Part shown: piece by piece, positions 8,215 through 17,124 of the stretch
How the letters are laid out: the number at the start of each line of letters is the position of its first letter
Position numbering within the stretch: position 1 is the first letter of the stretch
Assembly: GCA_023399095.1 (NCBI GenBank)
Contig: JAEWQS010000081.1
Span: 21,483 to 85,482 of the forward strand
Length of the DNA: 64,000 bases
DNA from: Bacillota bacterium
GTDB taxonomy: Bacteria > Bacillota > Clostridia > Christensenellales > SZUA-584
Direction: 5' to 3'
Position numbers and translations under genes: made by a program
Notes under the pieces: generated by a model
What the model was told of the DNA's origin: nothing
The model's database searches: none
What the model saw: only the letters and a program-made list of their open reading frames with translations

Positions 8215-8715
8215 TCAGCGTGTCAAATCAGCCCGTGTAACATAGAGCTTTAAGGGAATTTCCCGCAGCTCCTTCCGCTTAATATGTACCATGCGTATGG
8301 TAGACACTGTACCGCCTTTTTCTCTCCCGTCATACACTGCTATAACCCGGTCGGCGTTTTCCACCATATAGCGGTTTCTTTTCATAAAAACGTTAGGGGC
8401 ATAGTCCTCACTCACAATATAGATATCCGTGCAGGCCGCAAGTAAAGCCGCAGTTTTTTCGTCCTTAATTAACTGGAAATAGCGCTTCCGATACGGTATG
8501 GCGGCTTCCAGTCGAAGCGCTGTATTTCCCTCGCATTTTGAGGCCACAATTTCAGCGAAGTATTGGTCAACGCCTTCCGCAAAGCCGCACACGAACTGCG
8601 TATATCCGTCCGCAAGGGCTTTTTCAATTTCCACTTTCAGCCGGTTCTTCACATATTACACGCAATCGGTTGGTATGTCCCTATGACCAGTCACGGCGCA
8701 GGTTTTTCCCATCAT
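8215..8715 (-). pseudogene. SLOG-family (DUF1273/YpsA-like) protein with in-frame stop
   Basis: From an ATG at 8715 (GGGAG eight bases upstream) the frame reads MMGKTCAVTGHRDIPTDCV, then TAA at 8656-8658, then YVKNRLKVEIEKALADGY and onward without interruption to 8215. The TGHR motif is the expected nucleotide-binding N-terminus of SLOG (Rossmann-like) proteins, and the continuation (FVCGFAEGVDQYFAEIV, PNVFMKRNRYMVENADRVIA) matches the family, so the TAA interrupts one gene of about 165 codons. A GTG at 8652 could restart translation but would lose the first strand and nucleotide loop. Family members are thought to bind nucleotide-derived ligands; several occur in conjugative elements and signalling systems. 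A strong promoter (8762-8790) still drives it. Confidence 0.75.
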
Positions 8716-8761
8716 CACAATTACTCCCTTTCGAAATAAGTTCAAAACTACTGTTTTCTAT

Positions 8762-8790
8762 ATAATAGTAGTTACATTTTCGTATGTCAA
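8762..8790 (-). promoter_or_regulatory. Strong SigA promoter for the SLOG gene
   Basis: The minus strand carries a consensus TTGACA (8785-8790), exactly 17 bases, then TATTAT (8762-8767). The arms ACTACT and AGTAGT (8750-8775) flank the -10 as an inverted repeat and could be an operator. The XRE gene starts divergently about 75 bases away, so this intergenic region is a plausible regulatory switch. Confidence 0.75.
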
Positions 8791-8865
8791 TTCAAACACC
8801 CTCTTGGTTCTCGTAATATGCGCACCTGTACAATGTACAATCTAATACAGAAAGGGGGTGCGGCT

Positions 8866-9180
8866 ATGTACGAGGAGTTTTTTCCCGAAAGACTGGCGCG
8901 TCTGAGAACCCAAAAGGGTGTATCCGCCCGTGATATGTCCTTATCATTGGGACAGGCCGACAATTATATCAACAACATCGAGAACAAAAAATCGTTTCCG
9001 TCCATGATGGCGTTTTTTAATATATGCGAATATCTGGGCGTTACGCCGCAGGAGTTTTTTGACGAGGGCAACCAATACCCGGAGCATATGAGGGAGCTTG
9101 TGGCGCTGGCAAAAAGGATGGATGGCAAGGCGCTCACGCATGTGCTTGGTATCATTAAGGAAATCACCAGCAAAAAGTGA
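8866..9180 (+). CDS. XRE-family transcriptional regulator
   Basis: This encodes 104 residues, MYEEFFPERLARLRTQKGVS and onward. The ATG at 8866 has AAAGGGGG ahead of it; an in-frame start at 8818 lacks a site. Residues about 9-62 form a Cro/CI helix-turn-helix (ARDMSLSLGQADNYINNIEN, then PSMMAFFNICEYLGVTPQEF), followed by a short helical tail. It is the only plus-strand gene within the element and is divergent from the SLOG gene, as expected for a regulator of element genes. Tandem TGTACAA copies at 8828-8841 lie just upstream and may be its operator or part of the -10. Its targets are not shown by the sequence. Confidence 0.85.
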   Translation: MYEEFFPERLARLRTQKGVSARDMSLSLGQADNYINNIENKKSFPSMMAFFNICEYLGVTPQEFFDEGNQYPEHMRELVALAKRMDGKALTHVLGIIKEITSKK

Positions 9181-9200
9181 GATGGATACGAAAACGGCAT

Positions 9201-9239
9201 GGGAAGGTTGGGCGATTTCTCGCCCAGCCTTCCTTTTTG
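9201..9239 (+). terminator. Rho-independent terminator after the XRE gene
   Basis: GGAAGGTTGGGCG and CGCCCAGCCTTCC form a 13-bp stem with one G-U-type pair and a six-base loop, followed by TTTTT. It separates the rightward XRE gene from the leftward conjugation operon, whose last gene ends at 9249. Confidence 0.9.
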
Positions 9240-9248
9240 CCGTATCCT

Positions 9249-11099
9249 TTATTGGGTATATGGCCGTCCGAATCCCCAAATGGGATAGCTGCCGCTTTCC
9301 CACAGATCGCGCACCAGCACGCGCCCCTTGGAACTACTGGCCTCCATGACCTTGCCGCCACCCACATAAATACCAACGTGGTGGATTTCATTCCATCTAC
9401 TACAGCCTGAGCAGCCAAGGTTCTGCCAAAACACCAGATCGCCGGGCTGTAGCTCGGTTCGTCCCACCATATATCCGTTATCGTAGCACCATTTGGCCTG
9501 CCCCGCCGCATTGGTGCGGGACGCACCCAGGGGTGAGCTTGTCTGGCTGAGGCACCAATAGGCGAACCCGGAGCAGTCGAACTTGTTCGGACCGCTTGCG
9601 CCCCATACATACGGGCATCCCACCTTGGTCAGCCCGGCCTTGACCACCTCCGCTCCGGTCGTGCCGACGGGCAGGCCGGACACGATCTCGGTCATGTTTG
9701 TGCCGTTCCAAACGTCCACGCCAGTGATAGCGGCGAACAGGGCGGCGTACTCGGGTTGCATCAGCTCTTCTAAAAGCTCACGCTGCTCCCCGTTCATATT
9801 GTAAAAGTCCGCCGCTTCTTCGTATGACAGGCTGGTGACGCGAACGCGGATGATAAGAGTCGTAGTGGTGATAGTTACTTCTTCGCCCTCGTCGTTTACC
9901 TCGGTATACGTTTCGGACTGCACCTCGGTTCTGTATGCCACCCGGTTCATATACTCAAAATACGCCTTGAGCTTTTCCAGCTTTTCCGGCGTAATGGTCA
10001 CAACCTCGGTGCCGGCCTCCGAGTCGGTATTTAGCAGGACTGCATACACAGCCAGCACATCGCTCCAGTTGTTGACATGAACGCTGTCCCCGTCACCGTC
10101 CCCCTCATAGATGATTTGCACCTCGTCGTAGTCGCCACCCGCCTTGAGCTGTTCAAGTTTTGCGTCGATCCCAGCCTGAAACCCGGTGCTGATCTCGCTG
10201 ACCGCTTCGGACATGAGCTGGCCGTCCGTTTCGTTGGAAAAAAAGATACCGAATATGGAGCCAAGTAAAAGACCGACCAATACGATCACAAGAATGACGA
10301 CCACGGCCACCCAGCCGCCCGCCGCAATGGCCGCAATCAGCCCTTTGATGGCGGCAATCGCCATCTTGACAAAGGCAATCGTGGCCTTAACCGCCGCCTT
10401 TGCCACCGCAGCCGCTGTCTTTGCGGCAACACGCGCGGCTTGCGCGGCTGCTCTGGCCGCTTTCGCGGCGGCCTGGGCGCTTCTTTGCGCCAGCTTAGCT
10501 GCCTGTTGTGTTGTCTTTATGGTGGTTTTGGCCGTTCTCTGCGCCGTCTTGATGGATTTCCCCGCTGTTTTCACCGTACCCTTGGCGGTAGACTTGACGG
10601 TTTTTCCCGCAGACCGTGCGGATTGCTTAATCGTCCTTTCGGTCCGTTGCGCGGTCTTGATGGTGCGCTCCGCCGATTGCCGGGTTCGGCGCATATTCTC
10701 TTGCGCGTGCTTTTTCATCTGCTCTTTCGGCAGGTCGGAAGCCTGTTTTTTGATGGGGTCGGAGGGACGGTGAACGCCGTCCGCAGCATTATGAGCGGAA
10801 TCCGCCGTCCGTTTCGCGTCCCCGGAGCCGTGCCGCGCGTCCTTAATCTTCCTCACAGCATTGTCGCCCTGCTTTTTCACCTGATGGGCAGCTCCATGCA
10901 CGGCGTTATCGGTCTTCTCTGTTATCTTATCCTCGGCGTACTCGGCAGGGGAAGTGTGCTCACGTTCGTCCTGCCCAGCTCGTGCGGCTCCATCCTTCGT
11001 GCGCACAAAGGTATCCTTCATGCGCTCGGCGGCGATCCCGGCCTTGTCCAGTACGCGAATGTCCCGCTTGGCTTCGCGGATTTTTATGGTTTTACTCAA
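9249..11099 (-). CDS. NlpC/P60 cell-wall hydrolase of the conjugation apparatus
   Basis: This encodes 616 residues. The start is a TTG at 11099 (SKTIKIREAKRDIRVLDKAG) with GGGAGGTGA seven bases before it; an upstream ATG at 11138 lies inside a hairpin. The first 240 residues are extremely rich in Lys, Ala, Thr and Arg in heptad-like runs. One membrane helix follows (WVAVVVILVIVLVGLLLG, about 246-265), then an outer domain ending in NlpC/P60 with catalytic Cys in DCSGFAYWC (about 507) and His in HHVGIYVGG (about 573). It should cut peptidoglycan cross-peptides to let the mating channel through, like Orf14 of Tn916. The basic cytoplasmic part may contact DNA or channel proteins (inference). Confidence 0.9.
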   Translation of the reverse strand: MSKTIKIREAKRDIRVLDKAGIAAERMKDTFVRTKDGAARAGQDEREHTSPAEYAEDKITEKTDNAVHGAAHQVKKQGDNAVRKIKDARHGSGDAKRTADSAHNAADGVHRPSDPIKKQASDLPKEQMKKHAQENMRRTRQSAERTIKTAQRTERTIKQSARSAGKTVKSTAKGTVKTAGKSIKTAQRTAKTTIKTTQQAAKLAQRSAQAAAKAARAAAQAARVAAKTAAAVAKAAVKATIAFVKMAIAAIKGLIAAIAAGGWVAVVVILVIVLVGLLLGSIFGIFFSNETDGQLMSEAVSEISTGFQAGIDAKLEQLKAGGDYDEVQIIYEGDGDGDSVHVNNWSDVLAVYAVLLNTDSEAGTEVVTITPEKLEKLKAYFEYMNRVAYRTEVQSETYTEVNDEGEEVTITTTTLIIRVRVTSLSYEEAADFYNMNGEQRELLEELMQPEYAALFAAITGVDVWNGTNMTEIVSGLPVGTTGAEVVKAGLTKVGCPYVWGASGPNKFDCSGFAYWCLSQTSSPLGASRTNAAGQAKWCYDNGYMVGRTELQPGDLVFWQNLGCSGCSRWNEIHHVGIYVGGGKVMEASSSKGRVLVRDLWESGSYPIWGFGRPYTQ

Positions 11100-11123
11100 A
11101 AGCTCACCTCCCTGTAAAGCCTC

Positions 11124-11168
11124 CGAAAAAAGGAACATGGGCGGACTGCTCCGGCAATCCGCCCATGT
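11124..11168 (-). terminator. Intercistronic hairpin with U-tract (attenuator-like)
   Basis: On the minus strand ACATGGGCGGA and TCCGCCCATGT form a long stem (11135-11168), followed by TCCTTTTTTC. It lies between virB4 and the NlpC/P60 gene and could terminate or attenuate transcription, or protect the upstream mRNA. Confidence 0.65.
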
Positions 11169-11188
11169 CGAAGTATTAAGCTTGGGGC

Positions 11189-13516
11189 CTACAGCGTTTC
11201 GTCTCCAGGTCTGGTGGTCATAAGCTTATATAGCCGGGTTTGGCGAGGAAATCTGTTGATAAATGGGACGAGGGCGCTGCCGTATTTGATCAGACCGCAG
11301 CCTGCGTCCGCGTTGGTAATATAGCTCATCTGCTCGCTGGAGATGCTCAGCAGCTTGGACAGCTTTGCGCGGTCACTCGCCGCCTGGTTGAGCATGACGA
11401 TGAACTCGGAGTTGGAAAGCATGGTGCTTGCCAGCACGGAATCCAGAAGGTACTCCACATTCTGTGTAATGGCCGTGGGATATGCGTTTCTTTTTCTGAA
11501 CCTGCGCCACGCGGAGTTGAAGAAAGACCCGCTGTGTTCGTTTTCAAAGACCACATGGAACTCGTCGATAAAGATGTGCGTCCGTTTTCCTGCCGCCCAG
11601 TTTTCTGTCACGCGGTTGAGCATGGCGTCGGTAATGACCAACAGGCCCATGGTTTTGAGCTGCTTTCCGAGGTCCATGATGTCGTACACGATCATGCGGT
11701 TGTTCACGTCCACGTTGGTCAGATTCGCGAACGCATTGAGGCTGCCGGAGGTGAACAGCTCCAGGGACAACGCAAGGTCGGCGGCTTCCTTTTCAGGCTG
11801 CGCCAACAATTCCTCGCGCAGCGTCACCAGCGTGGGCATATCGCCGCTTTTCTTAAAGGCCCGGTAGACGTTCTCCACGCAACGGTCAATGATGCTTTTC
11901 TGCTTCGGCCCCATACCGCCCTTATCTAATTGTTCAAACAGGGAGAGTACAAACTCGGATTTGTCGATGACCGGATTGCCGCCGTCGCCGTACCCCTTAA
12001 CCATATCGAGGGCGTTGATGTGGTCGTCGCTGCCCGCCGCAATGCGGATGACCTCGCCGCCCATGGCGCGCACCAGAGAGGCGTACTCGCGCTCGGGATC
12101 GCAGACCAAGATATCATCGTCGGTGGCAAGTGCAAGAAAAGCGATCAGCTCCTTGGCGCTAAAGGATTTGCCGGAGCCTGGCACGCCCAGCAGAAAGGCG
12201 TTGGGATTTAAGAGCTTTGCCTTATTGCACATGATGAGGTTATGGGAGATGGCGTTCTCCCCAAAATACACGCCGCCCGTGTCCATGATTTCCTGTACCC
12301 GGAACGGAATGAGCACCGCTAGGCTCTCGGTGGTCAGCGTCCGCAACGCGTTGACTTTCCGCAGACCGATGGGCAGCGCGGTGTTCAGCCCGTCCATCTG
12401 CTGGTATTTCAGCGTGGCGAACTGGCACAGGTGCTTGCGGGCAGTGGTCAAAAGCGCGTCGGTATCTGCGTCAAGCTGCTCTAAGCTGTCGGCGGTATGC
12501 ACCAGCGTGAGCACGGCGAACATCATGCGCTGGTCGCGAGTGGTGAGATCGTCTAAAAACTCCTTGCTCTCCTTGCGCTGCAATTCCATATCATACGGTA
12601 TCACAGCGGAAAAGTTGTTGTTCTGGTTCTGGCGGCGCTGCCAGTTGGTAATGTTGGTTTCTACGCCCAGCAAGCGGTTTTCCACCTCGCGCACCGCCTC
12701 GTCCGTGGGCACGGGTATCACGTCGATACTCAGCATGAGGTTGCGGTTGAGATCGGTCAGTTCCGTTACCATGTCGTCCTTAATATAGGAGGCATATTCC
12801 CGCAGGAACAGCACCCGTCCGAAGCGGCTGCCCATCTTGAAATGATCAGCCGCAAACTCCAACGTATCCGGGCAGATAAAGTCTCGAAAATCGTGGCCCT
12901 TGCGCATGGTTTCGGAAAGCTCAAAGCGGAAGCTGGTTTCCTCGCCGACGCGGTAGAAGTCATGCAGCGCCCTTAGCTTCTCGGTGGCGTCCATTTCGGT
13001 GCAGCGGGAACCCAGCCGCATAAAATGGGCAATGAGATCAGCGCCCACACGAGCGAAGTAGTTTTTCGCTTCCTCAATGCTCTTTTTGCACACGGAGATG
13101 GTCACATACTTTTCCTGCACCATGTTGCTTAAGCCGGTGGCTTTGTCCATGAGCATTTTGTTATATTCCTTACGGTAGAGATCCAGGCCGTCCTCCCTAT
13201 ACGGAATCAGTATGGCTTTTTCAAAGTCCGCTTTGTTGAGCCTGCGGTTGGCGATAGTGATCTTGGTGGTTGCGCCGCTGTCATAGGAGTTCAAAAGCTC
13301 ACTGTACTCCAGAAACATGGCCTCCTTGTCCTCGCGGGAGGCCACGGCATAGTTGATGTCGGTAAACTTGAAGGTTCTGGCGTACTTATTGCGGCCAACA
13401 AGAAAAATGCCATCCTCCCAAATGCACGAAATGGGGATGGCCTGCTGAACGCTTTTGGGAACGATGAACCTTTCCTTATCCTGCCGGAACAGGTTTTTCA
13501 GTGATTTAATGGCCAT
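11189..13516 (-). CDS. VirB4-like conjugation ATPase (TraE/TrsE family)
   Basis: This encodes 775 residues from an ATG at 13516, overlapping the prgI stop by 11 bases. The Walker A is GVPGSGKSFSAKE (about 446) and the Walker B is THIFIDEFHVVF (about 649), with the downstream motif ITQNVEYLLDS typical of the family. VirB4 proteins power assembly and transport by type IV secretion at the inner face of the membrane; Orf16 of Tn916 is the comparable protein. The length is normal and both ATPase motifs are intact. PrgI just upstream and VirB6 further up are the usual membrane partners. Confidence 0.95.
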   Translation of the reverse strand: MAIKSLKNLFRQDKERFIVPKSVQQAIPISCIWEDGIFLVGRNKYARTFKFTDINYAVASREDKEAMFLEYSELLNSYDSGATTKITIANRRLNKADFEKAILIPYREDGLDLYRKEYNKMLMDKATGLSNMVQEKYVTISVCKKSIEEAKNYFARVGADLIAHFMRLGSRCTEMDATEKLRALHDFYRVGEETSFRFELSETMRKGHDFRDFICPDTLEFAADHFKMGSRFGRVLFLREYASYIKDDMVTELTDLNRNLMLSIDVIPVPTDEAVREVENRLLGVETNITNWQRRQNQNNNFSAVIPYDMELQRKESKEFLDDLTTRDQRMMFAVLTLVHTADSLEQLDADTDALLTTARKHLCQFATLKYQQMDGLNTALPIGLRKVNALRTLTTESLAVLIPFRVQEIMDTGGVYFGENAISHNLIMCNKAKLLNPNAFLLGVPGSGKSFSAKELIAFLALATDDDILVCDPEREYASLVRAMGGEVIRIAAGSDDHINALDMVKGYGDGGNPVIDKSEFVLSLFEQLDKGGMGPKQKSIIDRCVENVYRAFKKSGDMPTLVTLREELLAQPEKEAADLALSLELFTSGSLNAFANLTNVDVNNRMIVYDIMDLGKQLKTMGLLVITDAMLNRVTENWAAGKRTHIFIDEFHVVFENEHSGSFFNSAWRRFRKRNAYPTAITQNVEYLLDSVLASTMLSNSEFIVMLNQAASDRAKLSKLLSISSEQMSYITNADAGCGLIKYGSALVPFINRFPRQTRLYKLMTTRPGDETL

Positions 13517-13874
13517 GCTTCTTCATGCCCTCCTTTTCCTTTAATTCGATTGCACCCTTTAGGGCCTCGTAATAAATGTTGCCCGGCACAAAGGTCAGGC
13601 GCTTTGGCATGAGGAACTCGGATTTGATCCATGCCCACACGAACTGCTCCGCCGTCATGCCGTGGTAGCTGATAAAGCCCATGGCGGCAAAAGGCGCGAC
13701 GCTGACGATGCACATCCAGCTCACAGTTTCCATGCCGAAATACGGGCGGATGACAAAGTATAGCGCCACGGCCACGCCGCAGGCGCAAATAGAAAAAAAG
13801 AACTGCCGCATCGACAGCCCAAAAAACATAGATTCGGTGTACGCCCGAATCTCGCGGTTGATTTTGACTTCCAA
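13506..13874 (-). CDS. PrgI-family conjugation membrane protein
   Basis: This encodes 122 residues from a TTG at 13874 with GGAGGTG eight bases upstream. The sequence EVKINREIRAYTESMFFGLS, followed by two membrane helices (FFFSICACGVAVALYFVI and WMCIVSVAPFAAMGFISY), is the PrgI pattern. The protein is a small inner-membrane component of Gram-positive type IV secretion, usually encoded just before VirB4 as here. Its role is thought comparable to VirB3. The 188 bases upstream, to the virB6 stop, hold no credible gene. Confidence 0.9.
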   Translation of the reverse strand: MEVKINREIRAYTESMFFGLSMRQFFFSICACGVAVALYFVIRPYFGMETVSWMCIVSVAPFAAMGFISYHGMTAEQFVWAWIKSEFLMPKRLTFVPGNIYYEALKGAIELKEKEGMKKHGH

Positions 13875-14062
13875 TAGGATTCACCTCCAGATTTGGTTTG
13901 GCTACAATACTTCTCGCTGCGCCTTGAGCAGCTTTTCTTCAAGACGGCAGCAATCTTCAAGCCAGCAACCCCGCTGCTTCACGGCGTAAATCGGCAATAC
14001 ACGCAGACACAGTCCTGCAAGGTATACGGTATCTCCTCACATTCTGTTCATGCGTGCGCACC

Positions 14063-14893
14063 TTACAGGCCCATCATCTCGCGCACAACCTTATCGGCCA
14101 TCTTCACGGTGCCGACGAGTATGAGCATATTGAAGATCAGCTCGCCCACGTAGCTCCACACCTGCGTGACCGCCGCCGCGCTTTCATTTACAGCGGGCGG
14201 CGACGCGGCAAACACAGAGAAGATAATGCAGGCCAGCACAATGATCGCCCCCTCCATACAGACGGCGGCGTAGCTCTTGATGAACGCCTTGCCCACGCTC
14301 TGGCTCGGCTCTCCCGCGAAAGCCGCCAGCGGCACAGGCGCGATGGCGGTGTAGAGATAGAGCTTAAAAAAGCGGCCGTACACCGACATAATCATAATGA
14401 AGGACAGCACCGTAATGAACAGCCCTCCCAGCAGTGTTACCGCCCAAAGCGGGATGCTGTTGAAAAAGTCCACGTTTTCAATCGCCGTTGCGATGCTGTC
14501 GGGCAGCACCATTTCACTCGCCGCGCCGAAGCCCGCCGCGTTCATAATCGTGCTAATTAAGCCCTGTACGATTCTAAAGAGGGCCATCATCAGCTCCAAT
14601 CCGTAGGTGATCGCGGCCTTGGCTAGCGCGAAGCGGATAAACAACTTGACGGCGTGCTCGGGCTTTTTAACCTCGGCAAAGCTGCCGCAGGTTTTCACGA
14701 CGCCCATGACAAAAAATAACACCAAAAGAGCCAGACCAACGGCTTGTACCGCGCCGTGGATGTCCACGATGACGTTCCAGATGCCGCCGCCCTTGAAGTC
14801 TTCGGGGCTTTGAGTGAGAAGCTGCCATATCTCAGAGAGCTTGCTATTCCAGGTGTCCAGTGCGTTTTGCAGGTTTTCTACAATCCAATTCAA
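14063..14893 (-). CDS. VirB6/TrbL-like polytopic conjugation protein
   Basis: This encodes 276 residues. The start is a TTG at 14893 preceded by AAGGAGGTG. After an amphipathic N-terminus (WIVENLQNALDTWNSKLSEI) come five or more membrane helices, including VGLALLVLFFVMGVV, ALAKAAITYGLELMMALFRI, LWAVTLLGGLFITVLSFIMI and GAIIVLACIIFSVF. The motif IAPVPLAAFAGEPSQSVGKA resembles the conserved loop of VirB6/TrbL proteins of CTn elements. It would form part of the translocation channel in the membrane. The Maff2-like gene is immediately upstream and prgI/virB4 downstream, the standard order. Confidence 0.9.
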   Translation of the reverse strand: MNWIVENLQNALDTWNSKLSEIWQLLTQSPEDFKGGGIWNVIVDIHGAVQAVGLALLVLFFVMGVVKTCGSFAEVKKPEHAVKLFIRFALAKAAITYGLELMMALFRIVQGLISTIMNAAGFGAASEMVLPDSIATAIENVDFFNSIPLWAVTLLGGLFITVLSFIMIMSVYGRFFKLYLYTAIAPVPLAAFAGEPSQSVGKAFIKSYAAVCMEGAIIVLACIIFSVFAASPPAVNESAAAVTQVWSYVGELIFNMLILVGTVKMADKVVREMMGL

Positions 14894-14919
14894 TCAACAC
14901 ACCTCCTTCGGAAAGAATC

Positions 14920-14946
14920 AAGGCGGGCCGGTTTCGGTGCCCGCCC
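14920..14946 (-). other. Intercistronic hairpin before virB6
   Basis: GGCGGGC (14922-14928) pairs with GCCCGCC (14939-14945) around a ten-base loop, followed on the minus strand by TTGATTCTTT and then the virB6 ribosome site. It is one of a series of such hairpins along the element. Confidence 0.5.
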
Positions 14947-14963
14947 CTTGCCGAACACCGGAA

Positions 14964-15296
14964 TCAACCTGTAATGAGGGTCAGGATTTCCTTGGCAAAG
15001 GTAATAATGACGCCCCCTGCCAGCGTAAGGAACCCGTTGGCCCTCTGGCTCGGATCATGAGATTTGAGCGAAAGCCCAATCTGCACCACGCCGAAGCCTA
15101 AGAGTATCAGACCAATGGCACGGATGAGTCCGAAAATAAATCCGGAAAGGTTATTGACCACCTGTATGGGGTCGTCTCCAGCGGCAAAAGCCGTGGTGCT
15201 GAACATGGTCAGCATCAGAGCGAGCACGACGTAAACGGCAAGGGCCTTGCAAAGCCCCTTGCCCATGGGCAGCTTTTGAGTATTCTTGTTTTTCAT
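14964..15296 (-). CDS. Maff2/VirB2-like small membrane protein
   Basis: This encodes 110 residues from an ATG at 15296 with AGGAGG eight bases upstream, the site lying within the last codons of virD4. A signal peptide is visible (ALAVYVVLALMLTMFSTTAF ending AFA-A), then two hydrophobic segments (LSGFIFGLIRAIGLILLGFG and GFLTLAGGVIITFAKEILTL) joined by a polar SLKSHDPSQRA loop. This is the layout of VirB2/TrbC pilin-like proteins and of the Maff2 family found at this place in Tn1549-like elements. It probably forms a membrane or surface part of the channel; polymerisation into a pilus is not established. Confidence 0.85.
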   Translation of the reverse strand: MKNKNTQKLPMGKGLCKALAVYVVLALMLTMFSTTAFAAGDDPIQVVNNLSGFIFGLIRAIGLILLGFGVVQIGLSLKSHDPSQRANGFLTLAGGVIITFAKEILTLITG

Positions 15297-15300
15297 GATA

Positions 15301-17124
15301 TCAAGCCTCCTGTTTTTTGGATTGGTATAGCGCCTGCATGTCCTCCTCGGACAAAAGCTCGAAGGTGATCTCCCTGGAAGCAAGCTGCTCCAGCCTTGGC
15401 ATATCGCCTGTGGGCTTCACAAACGCAAGGGACGCCACCACCTGGGTTACTTCGCCGTGCCGGTACGCCTCTCCACCGCCGTCCGTGGTATGGGAAACAT
15501 GCGGGTGCCGAAGAATGTCGTACTTTTCATCCATTACCGGGCGTTCGCCGCGCACAAACAAAAGCGCGTAGCGGTTGTCCAGCATACGCACCTCATCCGG
15601 GGTCAACAGCTCGCGCCCGGTAATCTGGTAATTGGTCGAATAGTTCCCGCTACGACCTGTGCTCTTGCCGTAGGTGTTGGTGTCAATCGTGGACTTGCCC
15701 AGGAGCGATTCGCTGATGAGCTTGTGTGTAGAGGTTTCGTTGCCGCCCAAATAGAGAAATTCATCACAGTTGCCCATAATGCTTTCCCATTGCTTTTCAA
15801 AGAGCGCCTTGAGCTGCGCGATGTTTTGCAGGATGATGGACACCGACACGTTGCGGGAGCGCATGACGGACAGGATTTTTTCAAAGTCGTCCGGCAGGCT
15901 GACATTGGCGAACTCATCCATCACAAAATGCACATGCACCGGCAGGCTCCCGCCGTGCTTATGGTCGGCACAGTGGAATAGCTGCTGGAAAAGCTGCGTA
16001 TAAAGGATGGACACCAAAAAGTTGAAGCTGGAGTCGTTGTCGGGTATCAGCGCAAACAGCGCCACCTTCTTTTCTCCAATAGAGAACAGGTCCAGCTCGT
16101 CCGCAGCGGTCAGCGCCGCCAGGCTGTACAGATTGAACTTTTCCAGCCGGGACGCCAGCGTGATCTGGATGGACTTTAATGTCTTGGCGCTGCCGCTGTG
16201 GTAATCTCGGTAGTATTTGAGCGCGATATGCTCAGGTTCCCGCATCTCCAAACGGTTAAACAGCTCATCCAGCGGGGATTGGTATTCGTCGTTGTCCTCG
16301 CGCACCTCGCCGGCGCGCAGCATCTCCATGACCATCGAGAAATTCTGTTCTTCCTCCGGCGCTTCATATAGCAGGTAAAAGATGAGCGCCAGCAGCAGCA
16401 TGCTTGCCGCCGTATCCCAAAACGGGTCCTGGGTCTGCGCGCCCTTGGGCGTGGTGGCCTTAAAAAGATTCGTCACCAGCTTTTGCACATCGTTGTCGGA
16501 AATAAGGTACACGAACGGGTTATAGCAGTGGCTGCGCTCCATGTTGATGAGGTCCAGTATCCGCACATCGTAGCCCTTTGCTTTGAGCAGGCGTCCGGTG
16601 TCCCGCAGAATTTCGCCCTTGGGATCGAGAACCACCATGCTGGTGTTGGCCTGCATGACGTTGGGCTTGGCGTAAAAGCGGGTCTTGCCGGAACCGCTGC
16701 CGCCCACCACCATGATGTTGAGGTTGCGCCGGTGCTTTTTCCCGTCCAGCCCGATGCGCACGTTTTGGGTGAGCAGCTTGTTTTGCGCAAACGCCTTATC
16801 TCGGTACTTTCTGCAAACGGCGGCGGCATCGCCCCATCGGGCGCTGCCGTGCTCCTCGCCCTTGCGGTAGTTGCGGCGGGTGGAAAGAAAAATGCCGATC
16901 CCCATCCCGTAAGCGAGCAAAAAAAGAAGGACAGTTTTGAGGCTGTCCTTCATCCATATGATGTGAAAGGGATCGTTCAGCGCCGGTGGCAGGCCTTGCA
17001 GGATCTCGGCAAGTCCGCCACTTACCGACGGGGCGATCAGCAGCGCCAGCCAGACCACGGGAACGACGCCGCAGATGCTTAAGATCAGGATGGTCTGCCG
17101 GTCATTCGTGTTCTTCATCGTCAC
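15301..17124 (-). CDS. VirD4-like type IV coupling protein
   Basis: This encodes 607 residues. A GTG at 17124 with GGAG seven bases upstream is the likely start; an ATG two codons later is the alternative. Two N-terminal membrane helices (ILILSICGVVPVVWLALLIA and TVLLFLLAYGMGIGIFLST) precede the ATPase: Walker A VVGGSGSGKTRF (about 140) and SMVVLDPKGE. FVMDEFANVSLPDDFEKIL is the Walker B and coupling-protein signature, and ILQNIAQLKALFEKQWES is also present. It links the relaxase-DNA complex to the secretion channel. PcfB, an adaptor known to bind such ATPases, is encoded two genes upstream. Confidence 0.95.
   Translation of the reverse strand: MTMKNTNDRQTILILSICGVVPVVWLALLIAPSVSGGLAEILQGLPPALNDPFHIIWMKDSLKTVLLFLLAYGMGIGIFLSTRRNYRKGEEHGSARWGDAAAVCRKYRDKAFAQNKLLTQNVRIGLDGKKHRRNLNIMVVGGSGSGKTRFYAKPNVMQANTSMVVLDPKGEILRDTGRLLKAKGYDVRILDLINMERSHCYNPFVYLISDNDVQKLVTNLFKATTPKGAQTQDPFWDTAASMLLLALIFYLLYEAPEEEQNFSMVMEMLRAGEVREDNDEYQSPLDELFNRLEMREPEHIALKYYRDYHSGSAKTLKSIQITLASRLEKFNLYSLAALTAADELDLFSIGEKKVALFALIPDNDSSFNFLVSILYTQLFQQLFHCADHKHGGSLPVHVHFVMDEFANVSLPDDFEKILSVMRSRNVSVSIILQNIAQLKALFEKQWESIMGNCDEFLYLGGNETSTHKLISESLLGKSTIDTNTYGKSTGRSGNYSTNYQITGRELLTPDEVRMLDNRYALLFVRGERPVMDEKYDILRHPHVSHTTDGGGEAYRHGEVTQVVASLAFVKPTGDMPRLEQLASREITFELLSEEDMQALYQSKKQEA

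Noticed and set aside
10186..11117. Long plus-strand frames opposite the NlpC/P60 gene
   Set aside because: They are reverse-strand shadows of the Lys/Ala-rich repeats of the real gene and lack translation signals.
13721..13960. A 79-codon minus-strand frame overlapping prgI
   Set aside because: It lies over the strongly supported prgI gene in another frame, with a basic, Ser/Arg/Trp-rich composition and no ribosome site.
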